64,000 nucleotides of DNA, taken from the NCBI RefSeq assembly GCF_000419525.1, contig NZ_ATTE01000001.1, positions 3,120,501-3,184,500 on the forward strand. The letters run 5' to 3'. Positions 47,560 to 58,603 of the stretch are shown piece after piece. The notes beneath the pieces were generated by a model. The model saw only the letters and a program-made list of their open reading frames with translations. It was not told where the DNA came from and did no database searches. The DNA is from Leucothrix mucor DSM 2157. Its GTDB lineage: Bacteria; Pseudomonadota; Gammaproteobacteria; Thiotrichales; Thiotrichaceae. The first letter of the stretch is position 1. Each line of letters begins with the position of its first letter. A program made the position numbers and the translations under genes.

Positions 47560-48953
47560 AAAGCAACCTCACCTAGCGCTTCTTTACGAAGAGACTCTAG
47601 CTCCTCCGGCAACTCAATCGGCTTAAGCGGAAGCCCTTCAATGACTGGCACTAAATCACTGATAATGACTTGATCTCCAACCGATAAACCATCAGCAATG
47701 ACCACCAAATTACCCTGCGTCATCATTGGCGTGACCGGACGAATCTCCAGCTTATTATCCGCACCCACTACGTAGGCTCGCCCTTCATGAACGGCTTCGC
47801 GTGGAATCACAATATAATTAATGGGTGGTGCTTTAAACTCGACCGCCACGTACAAGCCTTTTAATAACGGTGGACGCTTACCGGGCATCACGCCTTCGTA
47901 TGGATTTTCTACCCGAACCGTAAAACTCACCGTGTCGCGAGTGCTATCGACCGACTCACCCACTCGCACCAACTTTGCATTCCAACTAACGGGAAGCGAA
48001 TCAGCAACTTGGTGTACTTTGGCTTCCAGCGCTAATTTACTCAGCGCACTCTCCATTTGACTAACGGCTGGCGCTGCCCCCAAATCTTTTACAAACGCGC
48101 CCATCAGCTGCCCAACAGACCTAACCGATAACTGTGCATCAATCTCAACCGCCTGTGTGCCGAGTGCTTCAAATAGCTGAGTACCCGCCGAGACAAACGC
48201 ACCCTCTTCTGCCAGCACCTCACCAATACGGGCATCAAAGGGTAAAGATACTGTTGTCCGCGCTAAGGTATCAGTACTACCAGCAACACTGCTTTTAGAT
48301 TGCTGAATTTGTGCCTGAACTGCGGCGCGCCGACTTTTAAACGTATCGAGGTTTCCCTGAATGGTTTCGACACTGGCACTTAACTGCAATACTTTCTGTT
48401 GCTCAGCATCCAAGGTGGAGCGTGCAATTAAACGCTTATCCCACAAAGACCGTACCCGATTATATTCTTGCTGACCTAATGCGAGGTTTCGCTTCGCAAT
48501 TTCTAATGAATTTTTAGCGCTTTTTTCCTCGGCCTCTAACTGCTTGAGTGAGGATTGCGTATTGGCCAAGCCCGCTTTACTTTGCCCTAATGAAATCTCA
48601 TAGGTGGTTGGCTCAATGCGAATCACTTCAGTGCCTGCGGCAATACTGCCACCCTGCTTCAGGCTGGGATGAACATAAGTCACTTTCCCCGCAACCTCTG
48701 CCTTGTATTTCAGCACAACCGAAGGCTCCACACTGCCATAACCTACCGCATGCGCCCTAAAGGGAATCTCCTCTACAGTAATCACATGCGCGAGCCGCTC
48801 CGGAAACTGTTTCACTTCGTGCTCTAAAGGCGGTTTGCTTTGCATCATCGACCGAACTAACATAACGGCTGCAACAATAATCAAAGGCAGCATCAACATA
48901 CCAATCCATCGTTTGCTTTTCTTCTTTGTCGGGTTTTCAGTTGCGCTGCTCAT
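47556..48953 (-). CDS. RND efflux periplasmic adaptor subunit (membrane fusion protein)
   Basis: Links the RND permease to the outer-membrane channel. The 465-residue protein has an N-terminal membrane anchor (about 15-34), a biotinyl-lipoyl-like barrel (KAEVAGKVTYVHPSLKQGG), a long alpha-hairpin coiled coil (about 125-235), and beta-barrel and membrane-proximal domains (GLYVAVEFKAPPINYIVIPR). Its stop overlaps the permease start by four bases (ATGA), so the two are translated together. Confidence 0.92.
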   Translation of the reverse strand: MSSATENPTKKKSKRWIGMLMLPLIIVAAVMLVRSMMQSKPPLEHEVKQFPERLAHVITVEEIPFRAHAVGYGSVEPSVVLKYKAEVAGKVTYVHPSLKQGGSIAAGTEVIRIEPTTYEISLGQSKAGLANTQSSLKQLEAEEKSAKNSLEIAKRNLALGQQEYNRVRSLWDKRLIARSTLDAEQQKVLQLSASVETIQGNLDTFKSRRAAVQAQIQQSKSSVAGSTDTLARTTVSLPFDARIGEVLAEEGAFVSAGTQLFEALGTQAVEIDAQLSVRSVGQLMGAFVKDLGAAPAVSQMESALSKLALEAKVHQVADSLPVSWNAKLVRVGESVDSTRDTVSFTVRVENPYEGVMPGKRPPLLKGLYVAVEFKAPPINYIVIPREAVHEGRAYVVGADNKLEIRPVTPMMTQGNLVVIADGLSVGDQVIISDLVPVIEGLPLKPIELPEELESLRKEALGEVAL

Positions 48954-49192
48954 AAATTTCCACTCAGTTCAGTTCGGCTAGCTAAAAAATACACTATAAT
49001 CCATGGCGCTGATTATTACGTAATAACAAAGCAGAGTCAGTTCTCAGCCGTGTAAATAACGCGTAAATTCATTATTCGTATACACTAACGAGTACTCTAT
49101 TCAGCGGTAAGCTTTCCTCAGGGTGTTTTAACCTGTATTCTTCTCCGAAATTTAAAAAACAATCAGATTTATCTCATTTTAAGTGATTCTTT

Positions 49193-49987
49193 ATGGATAT
49201 TATTCACGCTATAATTCTAGGCGCCATCGAAGGCTTTACTGAATTTTTGCCCATTTCTTCAACAGGACACCTAATAGTCGCTAGCGAATGGCTAGGACTA
49301 GACCAGACTAAGGCAAATGCTGCTTTTGAGGTCATTATCCAACTGGCAGCCATATTGGCAGTAGTTGCGAACTATCGTGAGAAATTCACGGTCAAATATT
49401 TTAACTTATGGGTAAAGGTCGCTATTGCATTCCTTCCCATTGGAATAATTGGTTTTATATTCAGCAATCAGATCAAAGCTTTATTTACAGTTCAGACAGT
49501 CGCTATTATGTTTATAGTCGGAGGTGTGGTATTTTTGATCATCGAGTATTTCCAGAAAGGTCGTGTGCCTGCAACTAAAACGGTTGATGACATTAGTTAT
49601 AAGCAAGCAATCTGGGTGGGTATCGCACAGGTGTTTGCATTGGTTCCGGGCACCAGCCGTGCCGGTTCTACCATCATCGGAGCAATGATCGTGGGGCTGA
49701 GCCGTAAGGCCAGTGCGGAATTTTCATTCCTACTCGCAATGCCAGTAATGGTAGCAGCCAGTGGTTATGACCTTCTCAAGCACTACGAGGAATTTACTGG
49801 CGCAAACTTAATTGCATTGGGCGTTGGCTTTGTAACGGCATTTATCGTGGCTTATCTTGCCATGAAGTTGTTCATTAACTTCCTGGAAAAATTTACCTTT
49901 GTAGCATTTGGTATTTACAGAATCTTGTTTGGTGGTTTGCTTTTAGCCTTAATTTATTCTGGCTATCTCGGGGGCGGCACGCACTAA
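49193..49987 (+). CDS. uppP: Undecaprenyl-diphosphatase UppP (BacA)
   Basis: Recycles undecaprenyl diphosphate to the monophosphate carrier for peptidoglycan and polysaccharide, and confers bacitracin tolerance. The 264-residue membrane protein has the two signature motifs [17 protein letters not shown] near residue 14 and [10 protein letters not shown] near residue 158, with about eight hydrophobic helices. The same lipid carrier is used by the sugar transferase at 3730. Confidence 0.96.
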   Translation: MDIIHAIILGAIEGFTEFLPISSTGHLIVASEWLGLDQTKANAAFEVIIQLAAILAVVANYREKFTVKYFNLWVKVAIAFLPIGIIGFIFSNQIKALFTVQTVAIMFIVGGVVFLIIEYFQKGRVPATKTVDDISYKQAIWVGIAQVFALVPGTSRAGSTIIGAMIVGLSRKASAEFSFLLAMPVMVAASGYDLLKHYEEFTGANLIALGVGFVTAFIVAYLAMKLFINFLEKFTFVAFGIYRILFGGLLLALIYSGYLGGGTH

Positions 49988-50091
49988 AACAAACTACTCA
50001 CCTAAAGATGACTGTAGGGGTCAGGCTGTAGGGCTACGGCTTAAGTGAGCGCTAGACAACATCTAATTAAAACAATGAATTCGGGGGTTTC

Positions 50092-50424
50092 ATGAGAATA
50101 GTTAGCTGGGGGCTTTTAATTGCCACCTTAATGCTGAGCAACATGTCGGCATTTGCGGCAAGTAAATCAGAGCTTTACGGAAATTGGAAAGCGGTTTCTG
50201 GACCGCCCATTCAACTCCACTTAAAACGCGATATGCATTATGTCTATACTTACAAGATGCTAACGTTTATGGGGAAGTGGTCGATATCAGGCAATGAATT
50301 AACACTGACTTATACGGTACTGGGAAGACCAAGAAAAAAAGAATCGAGCGTTTCATTAAAGAATGGCTTTATGACAATGCGCTCGAATGAGTATTCAACA
50401 GTTGTCTTAAAGAAGTCTCGCTAA
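50092..50424 (+). CDS. Small exported beta-rich protein of unknown function
   Basis: A 110-residue protein with a signal peptide (cleavage likely after AFA at about residue 23) and a mature part of about 87 residues rich in beta-strands (LYGNWKAV, WSISGNELTLTY, SSVSLKNGFMTMR). The GNWK and GKWSISGNELTLTY pattern is like small lipocalin-type domains. I assign no function. It has a GGGG-containing upstream region and is followed by a strong terminator. Confidence 0.7.
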   Translation: MRIVSWGLLIATLMLSNMSAFAASKSELYGNWKAVSGPPIQLHLKRDMHYVYTYKMLTFMGKWSISGNELTLTYTVLGRPRKKESSVSLKNGFMTMRSNEYSTVVLKKSR

Positions 50425-50434
50425 TCTAAAAGCA

Positions 50435-50468
50435 AGCAGGCTGGAACAGTTTTCTGCTCCAGCCTGCT
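50435..50468. terminator. Bidirectional terminator between the small exported protein and ybiT
   Basis: AGCAGGCTGGA (50435-50445) pairs with TCCAGCCTGCT (50458-50468), an 11-bp stem with a 12-base loop. The minus side is followed by TTGCTTTTAG, the plus side by CTTGACTTCT. It serves two convergent genes. Confidence 0.75.
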
Positions 50469-50479
50469 CTTGACTTCTA

Positions 50480-52075
50480 TTAGCCGTCGATACTCTGACT
50501 AGCTAAGTACTCATCATAAGTACCGGTAAAGAAGTTAATACCATTTGGTGTCAGCTCGATAATGCGTGTCGCCAACGATGATACGAACTCACGGTCATGA
50601 CTGACGAATATCAAGGTACCTTCATAGTGATCAAGCGCCAAGTTTAACGACTCGATAGATTCCATATCCAAGTGGTTAGTCGGCTCATCCATCAGCAAGA
50701 TATTTGGCTTCTGTAGCATTAGGCGACCAAAGATCATACGACCTTGCTCACCTCCGGAAATCACCTTAACGGACTTTTCACTGTCTGCTTTAGAGAATAA
50801 CAAGCGGCCTAGTACACTACGTACTTCCTGCTCATCATCTTCTTCACCGCGCCACTGATCCATCCAGTTAAACAGGCTTTCTCCAGACTCAAAGTCATCA
50901 CCATGATCCTGTGCGCAATATCCAATATTGGCATTTTCAGACCATTTTACTTTTCCGGAATCAGGTGTTAAACCGCCCTGCAGGCAACGCAGTAACGTCG
51001 TTTTACCGATACCGTTGGGACCGATGATCGCGATACGCTCACCCACCTCAACCATCATATCGATATTTTTGAACAGCTCTTCACCATCAAAGCCTTTGCT
51101 CAAGCCGCTCACTTCAACCGCTAAGCGATACAACTTCTTCTCTTGCTCAATACGGATGTAAGGATTCACACGGCTGGATAACTTAATATTATCAAGCTGG
51201 ATCTTGTCGATTTGCTTAGCACGAGAAGTTGCCTGACGCGCTTTAGACGCATTTGCCGAGAAACGACTTACGAAAGCCTGCAGCTCTGCGATCTTCGCCT
51301 TCTTCTTCGCGTTATCAGCCATTTGACGTTCACGCGCCTGAGTGGCAGCCGTCATGTATTCGTCGTAGTTACCTGGGAATGTACGCAGCTCACCGTAATC
51401 CAAATCAGCCATGTGAGTACACACACTGTTTAGGAAGTGACGATCGTGCGAGATAATGATCATCGTACTTTTACGATCATTCAGAATTTTTTCCAACCAG
51501 CGGATGGTGTTGATATCCAGGTTGTTGGTCGGCTCATCCAGCAGCAGAATATCTGGATCGGAGAACAGTGCCTGTGCCAGCAAAACTCGCAATTTCCAAC
51601 CGGGAGCAACGGCGCTCATTGGGCCGTAATGCTGCTCAACTGGAATATCCAAGCCTAGCAATAATTCACCGGCGCGAGACTCAGCGGTATAGCCATCCAT
51701 CTCACCGAACGTGATTTCAAGATCAGCAACCTTGATACCATCGTCTTCTGTCATATCTGGCAGCGAGTAGATGCGGTCACGCTCAGCTTTAACAGCCCAC
51801 AGTTCTTCATGCCCCATGATGACGGTATCAATGACACTGAATTCTTCATACGCAAACTGATCCTGACGCAGCTTACCCAAGCGCTCATCAGTATCTTTAG
51901 AAACGTTACCGGATGTTGGGACCAGGTCACCACCGATGATTTTCATCAGTGTAGATTTACCACTACCATTGGCTCCGATTAAACCGTAACGGTTTCCCTC
52001 TCCGAACTTCATGGAGATATTTTCAAAAAGAGGCTTCGCCCCGAATTGCATCGTAATATTAGCTAGTGAAATCAA
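50480..52075 (-). CDS. ybiT: ABC-F family ATPase YbiT, TTG start
   Basis: Soluble ribosome-associated ABC-F protein with two ATPase domains (531 residues). The first cassette has Walker [10 protein letters not shown] and the second GPNGIGKTT; signature and Walker B motifs read [11 protein letters not shown] and [11 protein letters not shown]. The linker contains [20 protein letters not shown] as in YbiT. The frame extends 17 codons upstream to a TTG inside a terminator, but TTG 52075 has GGA nine bases upstream and aligns exactly with the E. coli YbiT N-terminus. Confidence 0.94.
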   Translation of the reverse strand: MISLANITMQFGAKPLFENISMKFGEGNRYGLIGANGSGKSTLMKIIGGDLVPTSGNVSKDTDERLGKLRQDQFAYEEFSVIDTVIMGHEELWAVKAERDRIYSLPDMTEDDGIKVADLEITFGEMDGYTAESRAGELLLGLDIPVEQHYGPMSAVAPGWKLRVLLAQALFSDPDILLLDEPTNNLDINTIRWLEKILNDRKSTMIIISHDRHFLNSVCTHMADLDYGELRTFPGNYDEYMTAATQARERQMADNAKKKAKIAELQAFVSRFSANASKARQATSRAKQIDKIQLDNIKLSSRVNPYIRIEQEKKLYRLAVEVSGLSKGFDGEELFKNIDMMVEVGERIAIIGPNGIGKTTLLRCLQGGLTPDSGKVKWSENANIGYCAQDHGDDFESGESLFNWMDQWRGEEDDEQEVRSVLGRLLFSKADSEKSVKVISGGEQGRMIFGRLMLQKPNILLMDEPTNHLDMESIESLNLALDHYEGTLIFVSHDREFVSSLATRIIELTPNGINFFTGTYDEYLASQSIDG

Positions 52076-52125
52076 GTGACTGTGTCCATCGCTGAAAGGT
52101 TTTGCAGAATGTAATCCTTTAAACA

Positions 52126-52153
52126 AAAAACCTCAAGCCATGGCCTGAGGTTT
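52126..52153 (-). terminator. Terminator between mltB and ybiT
   Basis: On the minus strand AAACCTCAGGCC pairs with GGCTTGAGGTTT (one mismatch region, palindromic CCATGG at the tip), followed by a T6 run. It ends the mltB transcript just before ybiT. Confidence 0.8.
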
Positions 52154-52186
52154 CTTGGTAAAGCATGCTAGTAGCTCAGTATGATA

Positions 52187-53755
52187 TCAGAGCAACCGGC
52201 CCGCTGCACGTGTCAGCAAATCCTGATCACGGGAAGCCTCCAGTAATGGCGTTCTTACCCGGCTTGGCTTAACACGCTTCTTGATTTCCTGGGCCAGCTC
52301 ATGAACAGCCATCGCATAGTGAGTGCTGTGGTTATAACGCGTAATCACGTAGAAGTTATTGCCGCCAATCCAATACTCTTGGCCGCCAGTCACATTCAGC
52401 TTAATCATATTAACCTGACCAGACACCCCATTATAAGATGGCTTCAAACCTCTGCGAGCTAAGGTTGTCAAAGAGTGCTTATACTTAAAGCCTGACTTCA
52501 TTGAGGCATAACCGTTACCACCCGTACGGATTGCAGGAATTGCCGCAATCTCACCACGACGCCAGCCGTGCTTATTCAGGTAGTTCGCCACGCTGCCGAT
52601 TGCATCGACCGGTGTCCACAAGTTAACCCCACCATCACCATCATAGTCCACACCGTATTTCTTGATATTACTCGGCATAAACTGTGGCAACCCTAAAGCA
52701 CCGGCATAAGAGGCTTTTGGCTTTAATGGATCTAAGCCGGTTGAGCGCGTCATCAGAAAGTAACTTTCCAATTCGCTGGCAAAGTACTTACCACGACGTG
52801 AATTCATAAATGACATGGTCGCCAAGGCATCAACCGCACGGTCAGTACCGACATTGCCACCATAGATTGTTTCTACACCCATGATACCCAGAATGTATTC
52901 TTCCGGAACACCGTATTGATTGGCTGCACGCTCCAATGTTCTGCGGTGCTTATTCCAAAATGCGGTACCGGTATTAATGTGCTTAGAGGTGATAAAGCGA
53001 CTGCGGTAACGAGTCCAGTTAGGCGCGCCACCACTTTTCTTGCGCAGCTCTGGATGTGCATCGGAATACGCCATGCGCTTCAGCCATTTAGTGGCTTCTG
53101 CACGACTCAATACGCCCGTCACATAATTACGGTCAAAACCATGACGATTCACCATCATATTGATGAAAGCCATTGCCTGTGGGTTGCCTGCAAAATCACC
53201 CGTTAGAGTGCCTTGCGAATAATGATTATAGGTCGCTTTTTTGGCAACACGCGCGGGCTGTGGTCGGTAGCTTACCTGACGCACTGCTGCAGGCTTTGGT
53301 GCTACATAAGCGGTACGCTGAACTGCTTTGCGTGGGACTTGTGCCATTCTGATTTGTGGAGCCGGCTGCACTTTTTTCGCCACTCTAACGGCAGGCTTTG
53401 GCTTATGAACCTTCACCACAATTGGCTTAGGTGGCACATAGGCTTTCGCTTTAACCACTGGCTTGGCCACCACTTTACGAGGTGCTGCTTTCGCTACTTT
53501 TACCGGAGCCTGGCGCTTAACAACCGGCGCTTTGACTTTAGCTTTGGCAACCACTTTAGGAGCCACCTTGGCGACAACTTCTGGCTCGTCTGTTGGCCAC
53601 GTCATTGTGCCATCCGAAACCACTGCCGCTGTTTTAACTGCAACTTTAGGAGCGGGAGCATCTGCCTTGATCTCTCCGCCATTACTGCATGCCCCCAGTA
53701 GCACTGCTACTGATGCAAGACAAGCCATATTAAACTGTTTTAATTTGATCTTCAT
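52187..53755 (-). CDS. mltB: Lytic murein transglycosylase B (lipoprotein)
   Basis: Cleaves peptidoglycan glycan strands to 1,6-anhydro ends. The 522-residue protein has a lipoprotein signal with lipobox LLGACS (Cys23). A long Lys/Ala/Pro/Val-rich spacer (about 25-185) follows, then the SLT_2 catalytic domain: GVETIYGGNVGTDRAVDAL with the catalytic Glu, SYAGALGLPQFMPSN, and DAIGSVANYLNKHGW. The spacer is much longer than in E. coli MltB and includes AYVPPKPIVV, a motif also present in the LysM lipoprotein. I start at ATG 53755, not the TTG three codons upstream. Confidence 0.93.
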   Translation of the reverse strand: MKIKLKQFNMACLASVAVLLGACSNGGEIKADAPAPKVAVKTAAVVSDGTMTWPTDEPEVVAKVAPKVVAKAKVKAPVVKRQAPVKVAKAAPRKVVAKPVVKAKAYVPPKPIVVKVHKPKPAVRVAKKVQPAPQIRMAQVPRKAVQRTAYVAPKPAAVRQVSYRPQPARVAKKATYNHYSQGTLTGDFAGNPQAMAFINMMVNRHGFDRNYVTGVLSRAEATKWLKRMAYSDAHPELRKKSGGAPNWTRYRSRFITSKHINTGTAFWNKHRRTLERAANQYGVPEEYILGIMGVETIYGGNVGTDRAVDALATMSFMNSRRGKYFASELESYFLMTRSTGLDPLKPKASYAGALGLPQFMPSNIKKYGVDYDGDGGVNLWTPVDAIGSVANYLNKHGWRRGEIAAIPAIRTGGNGYASMKSGFKYKHSLTTLARRGLKPSYNGVSGQVNMIKLNVTGGQEYWIGGNNFYVITRYNHSTHYAMAVHELAQEIKKRVKPSRVRTPLLEASRDQDLLTRAAGRLL

Positions 53756-54118
53756 GAAGTCCAATCCAATTGATTCTACTATTATTTTTTTTGATAGTGA
53801 CTGACGACGATTGACCCGCTAATCGATGATTTATCAGTACTGAAGCTGGCTTACAATACTGTAATTTTTTTGATTAAACCAGTTAAAGTGAGTCTCGCTA
53901 ATGTCAGATTTTAACACATTCCCCGTTCGTCACCTTAACAAGCAGAGTCTGACAGCCGGCTTAATAATCAATAAAAACCAACAAAACATTCAACACTGAA
54001 CAATCAGTCAGCATTTTTATCTGCTACACACCTTCCCGCTTGAAAGCTTACTGCTGACAACATAAAACGGGCTGTTTTGCGTATACTCTCTTCTGCCTTT
54101 TAAGCAGGACTGATAACT
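53756..54118. other. Divergent spacer between mltB and mazG
   Basis: A 363-bp AT-rich region that must hold promoters for both genes. TATACT at about 54079 may be the mazG -10 box, but no -35 at proper distance was found. A T7 run near 53866 and a short TGCTGACA repeat near 54052 are unexplained. I see no coding frame, tRNA or clear operator. Confidence 0.5.
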
Positions 54119-54931
54119 ATGAGCATCATCAACGATTCTGACCCTAACGCCCTTCAGCAATTATTAGACGTCATGCAAACCTTGCGTGACCCCGAGCAAG
54201 GTTGCCCATGGGACCGTCGCCAGACTTGGCAAAGCTTATTTCCATTTACCTTGGAAGAAGTGCATGAAGTGGGCGCGGCGATTGATGCCAATAATCCAGC
54301 CGAGTTACGAGACGAACTCGGCGACCTACTCTTTCAAATTGTGTTTTATGCACAAATTGCTAAAGAGCATGGCCATTTTGATTTCAATGCGGTTGCCGAT
54401 GCCATTAGCCAGAAAATGATTCGTCGCCATCCGCATGTATTCTCAGGCAAACAATACAGCAATGAGGCCGAGCAAAAAGCGGATTGGGAAGCATTAAAAG
54501 CGCAAGAGCGCGAGCAGAAAAATACGGAAGGCAGCAGTGGCTATTTTGATGACATTCTACAAAGCCAACCAGCGCTGATGCGTTCTGTAAAGCTGAAACG
54601 TCGTGCTGCCAAATTTGGCTTCGACTGGCATGATTGGCGTCCGGTTGTGGATAAAGTCAGGGAAGAGCTGGAGGAAGTGATTGAATGCATGGAGCAACAA
54701 CAAGGTAAGGAGCGGCTTGAGGAAGAAGTCGGTGATCTGTTAATGGCGACGGCCAACTTATCTCATCAACTAAAAATAGAGCCAGAGAACGCTCTGCGCA
54801 AAGCCAATAATAAATTTGAGAAGCGAGTTAATCGCCTTCGAGAGTTATTAGCAATCAAAGGCGATGATGCGAATTATGACGATGAGGCGCTAGATCAAGC
54901 TTGGCAACAAGTTAAACGAGAGGAAGCCAAC

Positions 54932-54940
<9 letters not shown>
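54119..54940 (+). CDS. mazG: Nucleoside triphosphate pyrophosphohydrolase MazG
   Basis: Hydrolyses (d)NTPs to NMPs and limits MazEF effects. The 273-residue protein has two MazG domains: residues about 15-110 (DPEQGCPWDRRQTWQSL, then EEVHEVGAAID and ELGDLLFQIVFYA) and about 165-245 (EELEEVIECMEQ, then EEVGDLLMATANL), each with the E-E-x-x-E-D metal motif. Its 3' end overlaps the convergent DUF2069 gene by nine bases. Confidence 0.95.
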
Positions 54941-56321
<1,381 letters not shown>

Positions 56322-56398
56322 GACAATACCTGTGGAAATCATTCAAAACAGCTGAAAACGTGCTAATTTACCACGTAACAAGCTAAGGGTAATAATTT

Positions 56399-56926
56399 AT
56401 GTTTTATTTAAGAGTCGTTTTACTGGCGGCACTACTGGCAAGCACCAGCAGCTTTGCAGCGCCGGTTAAGGATTTCAGCTTTGAAGATAGTGATGGCAAA
56501 GCTTTAAAGCTATCAGACTATCGAGGCAAATGGGTTGTGGCTAATTATTGGGCCATTTTTTGTCCGCCATGCCGTGTGGAAATTCCTGACTTGATTCGCT
56601 TTGTAAACAATAATCCGGACGACGTTGTGGTGTTAGGCATGGATGCGGGTATGGATACGCCAGAAACCTTAAAGCAATTCATTGCTGATCAGGGCATCAA
56701 CTACCCAATCATTCCTACACAGGAAAGCACAATGTATGCCTTTGGTGAAGTGATCGGCATTCCAACGACTTTCATCATCTCACCTGAGGGTGAATTGGTA
56801 GATACCCATGTCGGACTGCTGAGTTATGAAAACCTAGAGTTCTATGTCGACCCTGAAAAATCAATGGAAAATGATCCACAACCTAATCCTAAGGGCTTTT
56901 GGAGTCGTTTGCTAGACTGGGGATAA
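56399..56926 (+). CDS. TlpA-family thioredoxin-like protein
   Basis: A 175-residue exported protein with a signal peptide (MFYLRVVLLAALLASTSSFA). The thioredoxin-like domain follows: KWVVANYWAIFCPPCRVEIP with a CPPC redox site, and the cis-Pro region GIPTTFIISPEG. It could reduce cytochrome c precursors or another envelope partner, but none is adjacent. It is divergent from arsC and ends at a strong terminator shared with the convergent LysM gene. Confidence 0.86.
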   Translation: MFYLRVVLLAALLASTSSFAAPVKDFSFEDSDGKALKLSDYRGKWVVANYWAIFCPPCRVEIPDLIRFVNNNPDDVVVLGMDAGMDTPETLKQFIADQGINYPIIPTQESTMYAFGEVIGIPTTFIISPEGELVDTHVGLLSYENLEFYVDPEKSMENDPQPNPKGFWSRLLDWG

Positions 56927-56952
56927 GCTCCGATAGATACAGCAGGTAATAA

Positions 56953-56988
56953 AAAAGCCGCTATCCATGCAAATGGTTAGCGGCTTTT
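56953..56988. terminator. Bidirectional terminator between the TlpA-like and LysM genes
   Basis: AAAAGCCGCTA (56953-56963) pairs with TAGCGGCTTTT (56978-56988), an 11-bp stem with A-run on one side and T-run on the other, between two convergent genes. Confidence 0.85.
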
Positions 56989-57006
56989 ATCTGGCTTACG
57001 TTTTAA

Positions 57007-58005
57007 TTACTTCAAACGTAACTGCTGGCCTGGCTGAATCGTGAAGCTTGGGCCTTGCAGATTATTCATGCTGATGATTTCTTTCCAGTAAACACCTGTT
57101 TGACGCATAACTTCAAATACGGTGTCACCCTTCTTAACTGTGTATGTGCTGCCATTGGAAGTGGCTGCTGGTGCAGTGTAAGTAGAGTTGTTTGTGTACG
57201 TTGTGGATGAAGAAGACGCACCGCTGGTGTAAGTCTTAGGCGTGTACTGAGTGTATGTAGTGCTTGGCTGCTGGTAAGAACCGGTGTACAGGCTCTTATT
57301 GCTTGGCGCTTGCGTAGTTGCTGCAACGCCACCCGTATAATCTACATACTGTGTGCTTGTTTTAGGTGCTGGCGCAGGAGCCGGTGCTACATAAGCTGGT
57401 GGTACATACGGCTTAGCCTGTACTGGTGGTACATACGCTGGCTGTACTACAACTGGCTTAGGTGGTACATAAGCTGGAGCCTGTTGCGCTGCACGTTTTG
57501 CTGCTTGTTGCGCATTGAAGCGATCAACATACCACTGTTTTGAACGGCCATTAGTTGCTGTCGTTGTAGCAGCCTTATTTTTAGCCGCTTGGCTACGGTT
57601 GTACTGATCGATGTACCACTGCTGTGAACGACCATTGGTAGTCGTCGCCTGCTTCACTGGCGCAGGAGCTGGAGCACGAACAACGGCTTGTTGTTGCTGT
57701 TGCTGGCGATTCCACTGATCAATGTACCACTGCTGTGAGCGACCATTGTTGTTTGCTACCGTTGTAGTTGTTACTACTGGCGGGCGAGCAGCGACGGCAC
57801 ATGCATTACAGTTGTTAATTGCTTGCTGCTGATTTTGCTCAGCAACGGCAGCTGAAGATGCTTGCTGTTGTGTGGCGTAACCGCCGTTATTATATCCACC
57901 ACTGGTTTGTGGGTCCGTGTTTCCACGTGAGCCATAAGTCGAGCAACCGGTCGTGATGATAGAAACAAGCGAGCCTGCGACTAATAATTTGAGTTTTCTA
58001 TTCAT
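57007..58005 (-). CDS. LysM lipoprotein in the nlpD position, without a peptidase domain
   Basis: A 332-residue lipoprotein (signal MNRKLKLLVAGSLVSIITTG, lipid Cys21). It has three copies of NGRS(Q/K)QWY(I/V)D at residues 87, 124 and 152, a Pro/Ala-rich stretch with repeated YVPP motifs (about 175-225), and one C-terminal LysM domain (about 285-332: YTVKKGDTVFEVMRQ and IQPGQQLRLK). ATG 58005 has AGGT nine bases upstream and five bases follow the stop of the YqaA gene. The surE-pcm-yqaA order upstream is that of nlpD loci, but the M23/LytM domain of NlpD is missing and no rpoS follows. Confidence 0.85.
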   Translation of the reverse strand: MNRKLKLLVAGSLVSIITTGCSTYGSRGNTDPQTSGGYNNGGYATQQQASSAAVAEQNQQQAINNCNACAVAARPPVVTTTTVANNNGRSQQWYIDQWNRQQQQQQAVVRAPAPAPVKQATTTNGRSQQWYIDQYNRSQAAKNKAATTTATNGRSKQWYVDRFNAQQAAKRAAQQAPAYVPPKPVVVQPAYVPPVQAKPYVPPAYVAPAPAPAPKTSTQYVDYTGGVAATTQAPSNKSLYTGSYQQPSTTYTQYTPKTYTSGASSSSTTYTNNSTYTAPAATSNGSTYTVKKGDTVFEVMRQTGVYWKEIISMNNLQGPSFTIQPGQQLRLK

Positions 58006-58010
58006 GTTAT

Positions 58011-58589
58011 TCATACCTGCGTAAAAATAATTATCATAATCAACAATCCAACTACCAACCAACCTAGCCATTCTATGTATTTTAAGATGGTTGGTTCCAT
58101 CGTGGGGCCTGCTTTTGCCACCAAACCTGCGACCAGAAAAAATCTGGCGCCCCGCCCGATAGCCGAAGCGATCAGGAAAGGAATGAAGGCCATTGAGAGC
58201 AGGCCAGCAGTGATTGTAAATAATTTATAAGGTATTGGTGAGAACCCTGCGGCTAGTACAGCCCAGACTCCCCAGGTACTGAATAGGTTTTTAGCCTGTT
58301 CAAACCGGTCTTCATACCCCCCTGTTGTCAGAATGGATTCGAGCCATTCAAACGCCCACATGCCGATGAGGTAACCTGCGACACCACCCAGTACGGACGC
58401 TATTGTTGTTAGTAAAGCATATCTGATCCAGCGATCCGGCCGCGCCAGACTCATAGGCATGAGCATTACGTCTGGCGGGATAGGAAAAAATGAGGATTCG
58501 GCGAAACTCAACCCACCCAAATAATATTCCGCATTACGGTGCTTTGCTAACTCAATTACTTTCTTATATATATTAGAAAACAGCTTCAT
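58011..58589 (-). CDS. YqaA/DedA-family (SNARE-associated) membrane protein
   Basis: A 192-residue inner-membrane protein of the small DedA-like YqaA family. It has FAESSFFPIPPDVMLMPM near residue 30 (the conserved Glu and Pro motif) and GFSPIPYKLFTITAGLLSM in the middle, with about four membrane helices. DedA proteins act on lipid carrier recycling or membrane energetics; the exact role of YqaA is open. It lies between pcm and the LysM gene. Confidence 0.87.
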   Translation of the reverse strand: MKLFSNIYKKVIELAKHRNAEYYLGGLSFAESSFFPIPPDVMLMPMSLARPDRWIRYALLTTIASVLGGVAGYLIGMWAFEWLESILTTGGYEDRFEQAKNLFSTWGVWAVLAAGFSPIPYKLFTITAGLLSMAFIPFLIASAIGRGARFFLVAGLVAKAGPTMEPTILKYIEWLGWLVVGLLIMIIIFTQV

Positions 58590-58603
58590 TTTAAAGGACT
58601 TTT

